From Propionibacteriaceae bacterium UBA5174 (lineage in GTDB: Bacteria > Actinomycetota > Actinomycetes > Propionibacteriales > Propionibacteriaceae), in assembly GCA_002413345.1 (NCBI GenBank), contig DHWU01000044.1, positions 46,902 through 72,381 on the forward strand: 25,480 nucleotides of DNA. Direction: 5' to 3'. Shown here one piece after another: positions 7,461 to 15,105 of the stretch (position 1 is the stretch's first letter; each line of letters opens with the position of its first letter). The position numbers and the translations under genes were made by a program. The notes below the pieces were generated by a model. It worked only from the letters and a program-made list of their open reading frames with translations. It ran no database searches and had not been told where the DNA came from.

Positions 7461-7618
7461 AACGACCCGACATTTCTTTGTTCCAGGAATCCAACCCCGT
7501 TTTCCCCGGGGCCAACCTATGGACACATTGACCTAAACCGATACAACTACGACACGCATCCGAAACGTATGACTGGAAATGTTCAGCATGACCGAGTCGA
7601 CGACGAATGGAGGGAATC

Positions 7619-8215
7619 ATGGCCCAGCATTTCGTAGTGACCCTAGCTCGCCAATTTGGCAGCATGGGACGACCCATTGCCCGGACGGTCAGCAAGAATC
7701 TAGGCATCGAGTACTACGACCGTGACCTGGTAGAAATTGCCGCCCAACGGCTGGACCTGCCGATCTCCACCATCAGCGATGCCGAGGACGGCGTCAGCCC
7801 AGTGCTGTTTGGCATGAGCCAACCGCTTGGTTCCGGTGACGCAGCCACCAGGGCCGCGGTGTTCGAAACCCAGCGGCAGCTCATTCTTGACCTTGCCGAC
7901 CGGGAATCGTGCATAATCGTCGGCCGCTGCGCTGATCACATCCTGGCGGGCTCACCCAACGTGATGCGGGTCTTCATCTACGCGCCCCTCGAAGCGCGGA
8001 TCGCCAACTGCGTTGAACTGCTCAACCTCACCGAGGCGGCAGCAAAACGCATGATCACAGCGGTCGACAAGTCCCGCGAGGCCTACCACCGACGCTACGC
8101 CGGCTACTCAATGTCAGATAAGGATCACATGCATTTAATGCTGGATTCAAGCCTATTTGGAATCGATGGGTCAGCCGATGCTCTCACCTATCTGATCAAG
8201 GAACGGTTTAACTGA
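7619..8215 (+). CDS. Cytidylate-kinase-like family protein
   Basis: The 198-residue protein has a P-loop-kinase fold of the Cytidylate_kin2 type. VTLARQFGSMGRPIA (7-21) is this family's version of the nucleotide loop, in which the usual GK-S/T is replaced by G-x-G-R. YYDRDLVEIAAQRL (32-45), CIIVGRCADHIL and a basic lid-like DKSREAYHRRYAGY follow. It is not the essential CMP kinase Cmk, and its biochemical role is unknown. ATG at 7619 is chosen because GGAGG (7609-7613) sits five bases before it; an ATG at 7607 would overlap that site. It lies between the aminotransferase and the ABC importer on the same strand, so it is part of the module. It may sense or modify a nucleotide. Confidence 0.85.
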   Translation: MAQHFVVTLARQFGSMGRPIARTVSKNLGIEYYDRDLVEIAAQRLDLPISTISDAEDGVSPVLFGMSQPLGSGDAATRAAVFETQRQLILDLADRESCIIVGRCADHILAGSPNVMRVFIYAPLEARIANCVELLNLTEAAAKRMITAVDKSREAYHRRYAGYSMSDKDHMHLMLDSSLFGIDGSADALTYLIKERFN

Positions 8216-8296
8216 TATGCGGTCAAGTGAGTTGCGTAACCGGGGGCACCAGCTGTCACCTTTTGGCACTAACACATCAATCGGGGGGTGCTGGCA

Positions 8297-9028
8297 ATGG
8301 CAATGATCGACCTCAAGAACTTGTCCAAATCATTCGGCGACTTAGAGGTGCTGCGCGACATCAACATTCAAGTCGATCGTGGCGAGGTCGTGGTGGTGAT
8401 CGGCCCATCCGGCTCGGGCAAGAGCACCATGTTGCGCTGCATCAACCTGCTGGAACGTCCGACCTCGGGCCAAGTGCTCTTTCAGGGCGAAGACGTCTCA
8501 GCTCTCAAGGGTCGGGCAGTGCCGCTGTATCGACACGAAGTCGGCATGGTCTTTCAGCGTTTCAACTTGTTCCCATTGAAGACCGTGCTTGAAAACGTGA
8601 CCGCCGCCCCGATCAAGCTGCGGCGAATGCCCCGACTCGCTGCCCGCGAAGAGGCCCTAGAACTGCTGCGAAAAGTCGGTTTGGAAAGCAAAGCCAACGC
8701 CTACCCCAGCACCCTGTCCGGCGGACAGCAGCAGCGCGTCGCGATCGCCCGCGCCCTGGCTATGCACCCAGAGGTCCTGCTGTTCGACGAACCCACGTCA
8801 GCGCTGGACCCAGAACTAGTTGGAGACGTGCTCGAAGTGATGAAGAGCCTGGCAAATGAAGGCATGACCATGGTGGTGGTGACCCACGAGATGGGCTTCG
8901 CCAAGGACGTGGCCAACCGGGTGATCTTCATGGACGAGGGCTACGTGGTTGAAGAGGGCACTCCGCAGCAGATATTCAGCAATCCGAGCAACGACCGCAC
9001 CCGGGGCTTCCTAGCCCGGGTGCTTTGA
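8297..9028 (+). CDS. Polar amino acid ABC transporter, ATP-binding protein
   Basis: This 243-residue cytoplasmic ATPase belongs to the GlnQ/HisP class. Walker A is GPSGSGKST (36-44), the Q-loop Gln is 87 in MVFQRFNLFP, and the signature is LSGGQQQR (140-147). Walker B is LLFDEP (161-166), followed by the D-loop SALDP and switch His197. MVFQ-FNLFPH-like and ALD-PELVG-VL features place it in the amino acid importer group. ATG at 8297 follows a run of six G (8283-8288) at good spacing; GTG 8288 and ATG 8303 are alternatives. The stop is 11 bases before the permease start, and the binding protein follows, so this is a complete importer. Confidence 0.93.
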   Translation: MAMIDLKNLSKSFGDLEVLRDINIQVDRGEVVVVIGPSGSGKSTMLRCINLLERPTSGQVLFQGEDVSALKGRAVPLYRHEVGMVFQRFNLFPLKTVLENVTAAPIKLRRMPRLAAREEALELLRKVGLESKANAYPSTLSGGQQQRVAIARALAMHPEVLLFDEPTSALDPELVGDVLEVMKSLANEGMTMVVVTHEMGFAKDVANRVIFMDEGYVVEEGTPQQIFSNPSNDRTRGFLARVL

Positions 9029-9039
9029 GGGGTCCGTCC

Positions 9040-9735
9040 ATGGAGCTGCATTTTGAAAAGGCCTTCGCTCAGTTGGCTCCCGAGCTGTGGAATGGCGTCG
9101 GCATCGTCGTCTACATCACAGTGCTTGGCTTTCTGTTCTCGTTAGTTGTCGCACTGCTACTGGCTATCGGACGGCTATCGCGGAGCAAGATTGTTCGCGG
9201 CACCTTGGTGACCTTGATCGAGATCGTGCGCGGCACTCCGCTTCTCGTGCAGTTCTTCTACCTCTACTACGTCGTCCCAGTGCTGCTCAGCGCACTAGCT
9301 GGCCTGTTTGGGGCGCACGTCAGCATTCAGCTTGAACCAGTTACCTGCGGCATCATCGGCTTCGCCATCAACTACGGCGCCTACCTGTCCGAAGTGATCC
9401 GCTCAGCGATTGTGGCCATCGATCCTGGGCAGCGCGAAGCTGGTTTGGCTTTGGGCTTCAGCGAGTCCCAGGTGCTGTTCGGATTCATCATTCCGCCCGC
9501 GTTGCGCAACTCCGTCCCAGTGTTCGGCAACTACCTGGTGATGATGATCAAGGACACCTCGCTGCTGGCCATGATCTCGGTGCAGGAACTGCTGCTGCGC
9601 ACCAAGGCCTTTGCCTCCCAGACCTTCATGACTGTTGAGGCCTACACCATTCTCGCCGGCGTCTACCTGGCAATCAGCTTGCCACTTTCCCAAGTCGTGA
9701 AGGTCTTGGAGCGCCGCCTGGCCAAATCGCGTTAA
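9040..9735 (+). CDS. Polar amino acid ABC transporter, permease
   Basis: The 231-residue inner-membrane protein is of the HisM/GlnP type. Hydrophobic segments lie at about 18-42, 68-92 (with VEIVRGTPLLVQ-like IEIVRGTPLLVQFFYLYYV just before), 102-122 and 190-215. The cytoplasmic EAA-type loop is YLSEVIRSAIVAIDPGQREAGLALGFSESQ, followed by PPALRNSVPVFGNYLVMMIKDTSLL. These are the standard family blocks. ATG at 9040 has GAGGGG (9027-9032) seven bases upstream; the frame is open from a TTG at 9025 that overlaps the ATPase stop, but the ATG is better supported. As the only permease present it probably works as a homodimer. Confidence 0.93.
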   Translation: MELHFEKAFAQLAPELWNGVGIVVYITVLGFLFSLVVALLLAIGRLSRSKIVRGTLVTLIEIVRGTPLLVQFFYLYYVVPVLLSALAGLFGAHVSIQLEPVTCGIIGFAINYGAYLSEVIRSAIVAIDPGQREAGLALGFSESQVLFGFIIPPALRNSVPVFGNYLVMMIKDTSLLAMISVQELLLRTKAFASQTFMTVEAYTILAGVYLAISLPLSQVVKVLERRLAKSR

Positions 9736-9768
9736 CCGTCATTACTCACCAAACAGAAGGAACTGCAC

Positions 9769-10638
9769 ATGAAGATTGTCCGTTCTAAGCGCAAGGTTCT
9801 AGCCGCTGTTCTGGCTGGCGCATTGCTCGCCCCACTATCGGCCTGCTCGGTCTCCCAGACCGGTGGCGAATCCACTCTGCTACAGACCATCAAGGCTCGC
9901 GGCAAGGTGATCATCGCCTCGTCCAACGATGCCCCGTTCTCCTACATCGATATCAAGACTAAAGAGGTCAAGGGTCTGGATGTCGACATCCTGCGCGAGG
10001 TGAATAAGCGGATGGGCATCGGCGAGGTGCAGATCGAAATCAAAGAAGCAGCCTTTGGCAACCTGATTGAAGAGCTGAACAACAACAACGTGGACATGGT
10101 CGTCGACGCCATGTACGTCAATCCCGACCGCCTGCAAAAAGCCGCGTTCAGTGACAAGTGGTACCAAGAGGGCGAAGCCGTCGTGATACCGAAGAACTCA
10201 GCAATCGCCAGCAAGGCAGATTTGAACGACAAGATCATTGGCGCCCAGATCGGCACTGCCTTCTACAAGACTGCCAAAGCTTGGAAAGATGCCGGCACCA
10301 TCAAGGACATCAAGACCTTCGACAATCAGGCGTTGCTGATGACCGCGGTCAACCTTGGCAAGGTGGACGCGGTGGTCACCGATGGCATCGTCGCTGGCTA
10401 CACCCTGGCGCAAGACAGCTCGTTGAGCCTGAAGTTGCTTAGCGGCTACACGCCTGAGGCCAGCGGGCAGATTGGTTGCGCAGTTCGCTTCGCCGATGAG
10501 TCCTACCTCACTGAAGTCAACAAGCAACTCAACGCCATGAAGGCAGATGGCAGCCTGCTCAAGATCCTGCAGACCTACGGCCTGAACGAGGACTACTTCG
10601 TAGGCGTCGATGCCGGAAAGACCACCAACGTCAAGTGA
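9769..10638 (+). CDS. Amino-acid-type ABC transporter substrate-binding lipoprotein (SBP_bac_3)
   Basis: This is a 289-residue extracytoplasmic receptor. A basic N-terminus and hydrophobic stretch end in lipobox LSAC with lipidated Cys26. The SBP family 3 fold starts near residue 38 (TIKARGKVIIASSNDAPFSY, KGLDVDILREV). In the ligand region Arg of NPDRLQKAAFS and Asp of DAVVTDG match the carboxylate-binding and amino-binding residues of HisJ-type proteins. The usual S-x-x-I/T-x-x-R stretch instead reads DAMYVNPDR, so the ligand may not be an ordinary polar amino acid. Ectoine-like solutes or omega-amino acids are possible. AAGGA seven bases upstream supports the ATG. A hairpin follows the stop. 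Confidence 0.92.
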   Translation: MKIVRSKRKVLAAVLAGALLAPLSACSVSQTGGESTLLQTIKARGKVIIASSNDAPFSYIDIKTKEVKGLDVDILREVNKRMGIGEVQIEIKEAAFGNLIEELNNNNVDMVVDAMYVNPDRLQKAAFSDKWYQEGEAVVIPKNSAIASKADLNDKIIGAQIGTAFYKTAKAWKDAGTIKDIKTFDNQALLMTAVNLGKVDAVVTDGIVAGYTLAQDSSLSLKLLSGYTPEASGQIGCAVRFADESYLTEVNKQLNAMKADGSLLKILQTYGLNEDYFVGVDAGKTTNVK

Positions 10639-10646
10639 TTCAAGCT

Positions 10647-10688
10647 GGCTGGGGAGTCGCACCTTGCGGCTCCCCAGCCGTTTCTGTT
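10647..10688 (+). terminator. Hairpin terminator after the binding-protein gene
   Basis: GGCTGGGGAGTCGCA (10647-10661) pairs with TGCGGCTCCCCAGCC (10665-10679) as a 15-bp stem with a single G-T type pair and a 3-nt loop. GTTTCTGTT follows. The tail is a weak U-tract, so read-through to the alcohol dehydrogenase (ATG at 10700) is likely. It may also protect the 3' end of the abundant binding-protein message. Confidence 0.75.
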
Positions 10689-10699
10689 GAGGTGACAAC

Positions 10700-11830
10700 A
10701 TGGGATTCGAATACTGCCTGCCGGTGAATGTGAGCTTCGGCGCTTGCCACACCGACTTAGTGGGCACCAAGGCGTCCGCACTCGGTAGCCGGGCGCTCAT
10801 TGTGACCGGCGGTTCCAGCACAAAGCGCAGCGGCCTGCTCGACCGGGTGACGGCCCTGCTTGCTGCCAGCGGGGTTGATTCTCTGGTCTTCGATCAGGTC
10901 AGTCCGAATCCCACCACTGAGGTTGCCTACGCTGGCGCAGCGCTAGCCAATGACCACCACTGCGACCTGGTGATCGGGGTGGGCGGCGGCAGCTCAATCG
11001 ATGCAGCCAAAGCCATCGCCTTCCAGGCGGTCAATGGTGGCAACCTGGACGATTACATCTTCGGTCGTGCAATTAGCGACCGGGCATTGCCCCTGATTGC
11101 CATCCCCACCACGTGCGGAACCGGCAGCGAAGGCAACAGCTTTGCGGTACTCACCAACCCCGAGACCCTCGACAAGAAGGCGTTGCGCTCAGCCGCGATT
11201 GTTCCAGCTTGCTCGATCGTCGATCCAGCGCTGATGACCACCATGCCCAAACGCACCCTGGCTGCGGTTGGCTTCGATGCCCTAAACCACTGCCTTGAGG
11301 CCTATTTGGCCAACAACTCCCAGCCGCTGACTGAGATTCAAGCCCTGCACGGGCTGAAACTTGCCTCCACCAGCCTGCGCCGGACCTACGCCGACCCGTC
11401 CGATACCGAAGCTTGGGAGCAACTCAGCTTGGCCAGCCTGCTGGGGGGCATGGTGATCGGGGTCGCCGGAGTCGCTGCGATTCACGCGATGGAGCACCCG
11501 GTCTCCGGCCTACGCGACGCCGTCCATGGCGAAGGCCTGGCCGCACTCACCTTGTCAGTCACCGCTCACACCCTCACTGCGAGCCCGGCGAAATACGGTG
11601 TGCTCGCGCAAGCGATCAGCGGCAACCCGAAGGCTGACATTCTCGAAGAGCTGAGCCGACTGCGTGAAGAAATCGGTCTCGATCTGGGGCTGACCGACCT
11701 GGGCGTGACCAACAGCGACGTTGAGTGGCTAGCCCAGAATTGCGTCAAGGTTTCTGCAGCCGCTCTGGCGAATCACCCCAAGCTGTTCGACCGCGGCGAA
11801 CTCGAACAGATCTACGCCGAGGCGCTTTAG
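10700..11830 (+). CDS. Iron-containing (group III) alcohol dehydrogenase
   Basis: The 376-residue cytoplasmic NAD(P)-dependent enzyme would reduce an aldehyde to an alcohol or hydroxy acid. The nucleotide site is GVGGGSSIDAAKA (93-105). The metal ligands can be assigned by spacing to lactaldehyde reductase FucO: Asp193 and His197 in GFDALNH, His262 in AIHAMEH, His276 in AVHG, with conserved His266. TCGTGSEGNSFAVLTN (138-153) resembles the butanol-dehydrogenase branch. GAGGTG (10689-10694) lies five bases before the ATG. Placement after an omega-aminotransferase and importer suggests that it reduces the semialdehyde, e.g. to 4-hydroxybutyrate, 5-hydroxyvalerate or isethionate. The substrate is unproven. 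Confidence 0.92.
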   Translation: MGFEYCLPVNVSFGACHTDLVGTKASALGSRALIVTGGSSTKRSGLLDRVTALLAASGVDSLVFDQVSPNPTTEVAYAGAALANDHHCDLVIGVGGGSSIDAAKAIAFQAVNGGNLDDYIFGRAISDRALPLIAIPTTCGTGSEGNSFAVLTNPETLDKKALRSAAIVPACSIVDPALMTTMPKRTLAAVGFDALNHCLEAYLANNSQPLTEIQALHGLKLASTSLRRTYADPSDTEAWEQLSLASLLGGMVIGVAGVAAIHAMEHPVSGLRDAVHGEGLAALTLSVTAHTLTASPAKYGVLAQAISGNPKADILEELSRLREEIGLDLGLTDLGVTNSDVEWLAQNCVKVSAAALANHPKLFDRGELEQIYAEAL

Positions 11831-11988
11831 GCGCGCGTCCACCTCATCGGCAAGCCGCTCTGGGGTTGCCCGATCGCGGTGCGCCCTGGGCGACCACACA
11901 AACACCGCCGGGTCGGCCATGCACTGACCGCGATCAGTTGCTCGCACAGGGTTGGTTGGCTAGGCGGTTCCGCGACGGCCCAATCGAT

Positions 11989-12975
11989 TCACCAGCGGTT
12001 GTGCACATCCTCGGCCCAACCGAAGATTTCGGCGAAGTGCAGCCCTTCGAAAGTTCCTGACCAGTAACCAAAGCACTGGTCAGTACGCGAGGCGATGACT
12101 CCGAGATTGGTCGCGGACTGCCGATCGTAGGTGGGCGTGAAGGTGGCATCCAAGCCGCCGCCGCGGATCCGCCAAGGGCGCTTCCAATCGGCCAGGTCGT
12201 AGACCCATTCAAGCTCTTCAGAGATCTTGTGCAACACCCCATCAATCAAGATGCCGTTCTCGGTGGCGCCGGTTCCGGCCGTCCATTTGCCGCCCACTTG
12301 AATACCGAAGGGACGCGAATCCATCAGACCCGATCCGGCCCCCCAATTCCAGGCCACGTCATAGGGCCAGCGTCCGCGACCATGGTCGAGCACCGCCCAG
12401 GACTGGCCCTCCGGTACCAGGTGTTTGGTGCCTGCGATGGTCACCGACCCGGACGCCGCCAGGGCAACATCCTTAACGGTGTATTGAAAGCGTCGGGTCG
12501 TCCATGGCACCACCACGGCCAGGCAGTCGTGGCCGGGATTGCGGGTGACCATCACATCGATCTTGACTTCAGGAATATCGGCGCGAAGCCGGGTGAATCC
12601 ATCGACATGGACTATCTCAATGCGCAGGTCTTTGGCTTGGGCGGTGGCTTCACCTTGGTTGAGTGAGGGCGGCAACTGCACCCCCCTTGCGGGCAGCACT
12701 GTCGGCGCCCGACCCCAGGTCTGTTCGGTGCGCCGATCCAACACCCAGACCTCGCTGACCGCGGCATAGTCGATGTTCGACACCGTCATCGCCAAGACAT
12801 GCGTTGGGGTCGCGACATTCCAGTATTCCCAGCGCTTGTTGCGGCCCCACACTTGGCGTCCGTTGATGCCGGAGGTGTCGATCAGTGGACGGCGGGCCCA
12901 GCCGAGGGCGTCCGGGTTAAGTGAGCCGTTCGGCAAGGTCAGCGACGCGGATTTGGTCAGTTCACGTTCAGCCAC
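11989..12975 (-). CDS. DUF2804 family protein
   Basis: This 328-residue protein of unknown function has no signal peptide or membrane segment. The family pattern is visible: an N-terminal LTLPNGSLNPDALGWARRPL, a KRWEYW motif, and LAVVVPW at about 170. A central GQSWAVLDHGRGRWPYDVAWNWGAGSG block (about 207-233) is followed by the terminal GTFEGLHFAEIFGWAEDVHNRW. It is probably a beta-rich lipocalin-like fold (inference). The start is GTG at 12975, since no in-frame ATG is near. It is convergent with the alcohol dehydrogenase (158-bp spacer holding only a weak 9-bp inverted repeat) and divergent from the 13E12 gene. Confidence 0.85.
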   Translation of the reverse strand: MAERELTKSASLTLPNGSLNPDALGWARRPLIDTSGINGRQVWGRNKRWEYWNVATPTHVLAMTVSNIDYAAVSEVWVLDRRTEQTWGRAPTVLPARGVQLPPSLNQGEATAQAKDLRIEIVHVDGFTRLRADIPEVKIDVMVTRNPGHDCLAVVVPWTTRRFQYTVKDVALAASGSVTIAGTKHLVPEGQSWAVLDHGRGRWPYDVAWNWGAGSGLMDSRPFGIQVGGKWTAGTGATENGILIDGVLHKISEELEWVYDLADWKRPWRIRGGGLDATFTPTYDRQSATNLGVIASRTDQCFGYWSGTFEGLHFAEIFGWAEDVHNRW

Positions 12976-13087
12976 GATTCCATTGTGGTCGGCGGCGGGC
13001 AGCGACTCAGCTGAAACGCCTAACTGAACAGCATCTGGCCGTGCCAGGCGGTGGCCTATGCGATCTCGTCAAGGGGTTTTGGCAGGT

Positions 13088-13114
13088 TGTGGATCACCAT
13101 TCAAGTCATCCACA
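13088..13114. promoter_or_regulatory. Inverted pair of DnaA-box-like nonamers
   Basis: TGTGGATCA (13088-13096) and TCATCCACA (13106-13114) are inverted copies, each one base from the consensus TTATCCACA. The inner TGTGGAT/ATCCACA arms form a perfect 7-bp dyad. They lie just upstream of the SOS-like box of the 13E12 gene. DnaA binding is a guess from sequence alone. Confidence 0.4.
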
Positions 13115-13117
13115 GAT

Positions 13118-13148
13118 TCGATTGTATGTTCGATTTAAGGCCATATCT
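13118..13148 (+). promoter_or_regulatory. LexA/SOS-box-like dyad and -10 box of the 13E12 gene
   Basis: TCGATTGTATGTTCGA (13118-13133) fits the actinobacterial SOS box TCGAAC-N4-GTTCGA at 10 of 12 defined positions, with a perfect right arm. TATCTT (13143-13148) is a plausible -10 element, which would put the dyad over the -35 region and transcription start near 13155. Mycobacterial 13E12-family genes are known LexA targets, which supports the reading. Confidence 0.6.
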
Positions 13149-13164
13149 TTGGCAAGATTGCCTC

Positions 13165-14736
13165 ATGACCACAAGCGATCCGATCCCAACCAGCCAAGCG
13201 CTGGCCCAGATCGCTGCTGCGCTCAACCAGGTCGACCCAGACCGCTCCACCCTCCGCCCAACAGACCGGCTCGAATGCGCAACACAAGCCCGGGAACTCG
13301 CTGGGCGCATGGACGCTTTGGCCAGCCTGCTACTGGCCGAAGCCGACCAAACCCAAGCCTCCCTACGAGCTACCGGCACCCCCACCTCATCCTGGCTGGG
13401 AATCGGCCAAAACCTGTCCAAACGAGAAGCAGCCGCCAGCCTGCACCGCGCCAAAGAACTCGCCAACCACCCAGTCGTTAGTGAGGCTGCCACCGCTGGA
13501 AATATTGGGACAGGTCAAACCCGGGCAATCAACCGCGTACTCAACAGCCTCGCTCCCCAACTCGACCAACCACAACAACTAGCAGCCGAACAAGTAATGG
13601 TCGACCTAGCCAAAACCATGGACGCCGACCAACTCAACAAAGCAGCCGCTCGAGTACTGCGACAAGTAACACCGGCAGCAGCCGACGAACTGTTGGAGAC
13701 TGGCCTGCAACGGCAGGCCGAAGCGGCTCAACGCACCAGATCACTACGGTTCTTCCGTGAAGAAGGCTCGATCCGTTTCGACGGATCCCTGCCACAACTC
13801 GAAGCCGAGGCATGGATCGCACTCCTGGACGCACACGCCGAATCCCAACGCCGTAGCATCATCGAGACCCGCGACCGGCTCACACCAACCCTGACCCCAC
13901 AACAACGACGAGCCGACGCCCTAATCGCAATGATCGGCCAACACCAAGTCGCCAGGCAGGCACCAGCTTCTGGCGGGGACCGTCCGCGCGTGCTAGTAAA
14001 ACTCGACTTTGAACAGTTACGCACCCACGCCGCCGGTGCTGGCCTGATCGGCGATGACACAGCCCTGTCAGCTGGCGAACTCCGCGGGATCTGTTGCGAT
14101 GCCGATCTGATCCCGGCAGTACTTCGTGGCGCATCGGAGGTTCTTGATGTTGGACGGACACACCGCCTAGTAACCCCGGCGATTCGGACCGCGCTCACTC
14201 TTCGCGACGGCGGTTGTGTCTTCCCCGGCTGCCAGACCCGCCCAGCGGTTTGTGAGGCACACCACCTTCGGCCCTGGTGGGACGGCGGGGAAACCACACT
14301 TCAAAATTTGGTGCTTTTATGTCACCACCACCACGGACTAATCGAACCAGCCAAATACGGAACCCGAGACCAATGGGAAATCCAAATCGCCCCCGACGGA
14401 CTCCCCCAAGCCATCCCACCACAACGCTACGACCCCAAACGAAAACCCATCCGACACCAACGCCTAGCACCACTGATAACGCCTGAAGCTGACTTGCCCA
14501 GGCAAGCTTGCCCACCTGCGAAATCGGCCAAGGGAGAAGCCTGCCCGGCAGAGACGAGGCAACCGGCAGAGACGAGGCAACCGGTGGAGACCCGGCAACC
14601 GGTGGAGACGAGGCAACCGGTGGAGACCCGGCAACCGGCAGAGACCAGGCAACCGGCAGAGACCAGGCAACCGGCAGAGACGAGGCAGCCGGGACAAGCA
14701 GGGCGACCGAGAGCACTGAGAAAGGCGGTCGCTTAA
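13165..14736 (+). CDS. 13E12-type DUF222 protein with C-terminal HNH endonuclease domain
   Basis: This 523-residue protein belongs to the repeat family widespread in actinobacteria. The helical DUF222 domain spans about 10-330. An intact HNH nuclease follows: CVFPGC (351-356), CEAHH (363-367, catalytic His), GGET, Asn381 and LCHHHHG (385-391), including a CxxC-like zinc pair. The last ~60 residues are eight copies of the hexapeptide ETRQP(A/V). ATG at 13165 is chosen because the SOS-like box and -10 element lie upstream; the frame is open back to 13051 and an ATG at 13126 sits inside the dyad. Codons favour CAA, CCA, GAA and CAC, unlike the neighbours, suggesting transfer. In M. tuberculosis such repeats host prophage insertions. 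The function is not established. Confidence 0.88.
   Translation: MTTSDPIPTSQALAQIAAALNQVDPDRSTLRPTDRLECATQARELAGRMDALASLLLAEADQTQASLRATGTPTSSWLGIGQNLSKREAAASLHRAKELANHPVVSEAATAGNIGTGQTRAINRVLNSLAPQLDQPQQLAAEQVMVDLAKTMDADQLNKAAARVLRQVTPAAADELLETGLQRQAEAAQRTRSLRFFREEGSIRFDGSLPQLEAEAWIALLDAHAESQRRSIIETRDRLTPTLTPQQRRADALIAMIGQHQVARQAPASGGDRPRVLVKLDFEQLRTHAAGAGLIGDDTALSAGELRGICCDADLIPAVLRGASEVLDVGRTHRLVTPAIRTALTLRDGGCVFPGCQTRPAVCEAHHLRPWWDGGETTLQNLVLLCHHHHGLIEPAKYGTRDQWEIQIAPDGLPQAIPPQRYDPKRKPIRHQRLAPLITPEADLPRQACPPAKSAKGEACPAETRQPAETRQPVETRQPVETRQPVETRQPAETRQPAETRQPAETRQPGQAGRPRALRKAVA
14548..14691 (+). repeat. Eight tandem 18-bp repeats at the 3' end of the 13E12 gene
   Basis: The in-frame unit encodes (A/V)-E-T-R-Q-P. 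First codons are GCA, GCA, GTG, GTG, GTG, GCA, GCA, GCA. Further differences are ACG/ACC and AGG/CGG in codons 3-4, and a CAG for CAA in the last unit. Near identity implies recent expansion by slippage or recombination, so copy number should vary between strains. Confidence 0.95.
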
Positions 14737-15051
14737 TCCTGTGGCACCGCTTCTGGCTCACCGGAAGACAACGCGAGACGAAAGGTGAAGTGGCCGAAAG
14801 TGTGGCGTCGACCGAATCCGGCAACTCGATCAGTCACCGGCACGCTAGGGGTGGGCGAACCGTGCGCCAGCCGCGAAAGCCAGACCCAGCTACAAAAGAA
14901 GCCGGACCGCGGCAGCCGGGGTCGCCAAGACCGCCAGGACTACCGACGGCACAAGAAGCCAGCTCGCGGCAACCAGACTCAACGAAGCCAGACCGTCAAA
15001 CCCAGGCAGCGGCACAAGAAACCAGCCCTGGGAGTCATACCCAGCGGCACA

Positions 15052-15099
15052 AGAGTCAACCGAAACAAGAGTCAACCGAAACAACAGTCAACCGAGGCA
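15052..15099. repeat. Three tandem 16-bp units in the 13E12-gabD spacer
   Basis: AGAGTCAACCGAAACA is present perfectly at 15052-15067 and 15068-15083, and as ACAGTCAACCGAGGCA at 15084-15099. The sequence is unrelated to the other 16-bp triplet at 1992-2039, though period and copy number are the same. Confidence 0.85.
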
Positions 15100-15105
15100 A
15101 TAGAC

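Noticed and set aside
7495..7512. CCCCG...CGGGG short hairpin after the aminotransferase
   Set aside because: Five-base stem without a T-run; likely chance in G+C-rich DNA.
11872..11935. GATCGCGGT / ACCGCGATC inverted repeat in the adh-DUF2804 spacer as a terminator
   Set aside because: Only nine pairs with a 46-nt loop and no T-tract; too weak to call.
11725..12060. 111-residue plus-strand frame between the alcohol dehydrogenase and DUF2804 genes
   Set aside because: It overlaps the 3' ends of both supported genes and has no family signature.
13051..13164. N-terminal extension of the 13E12 protein from 13051 or 13126
   Set aside because: The segment contains the SOS-like dyad and the -10 box and does not resemble DUF222 sequence.
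14195..14824. 209-residue minus-strand frame across the 18-bp repeat (SLPVA repeats)
   Set aside because: The opposite strand encodes an intact HNH domain in frame with the repeat; this is the repeat read backwards.
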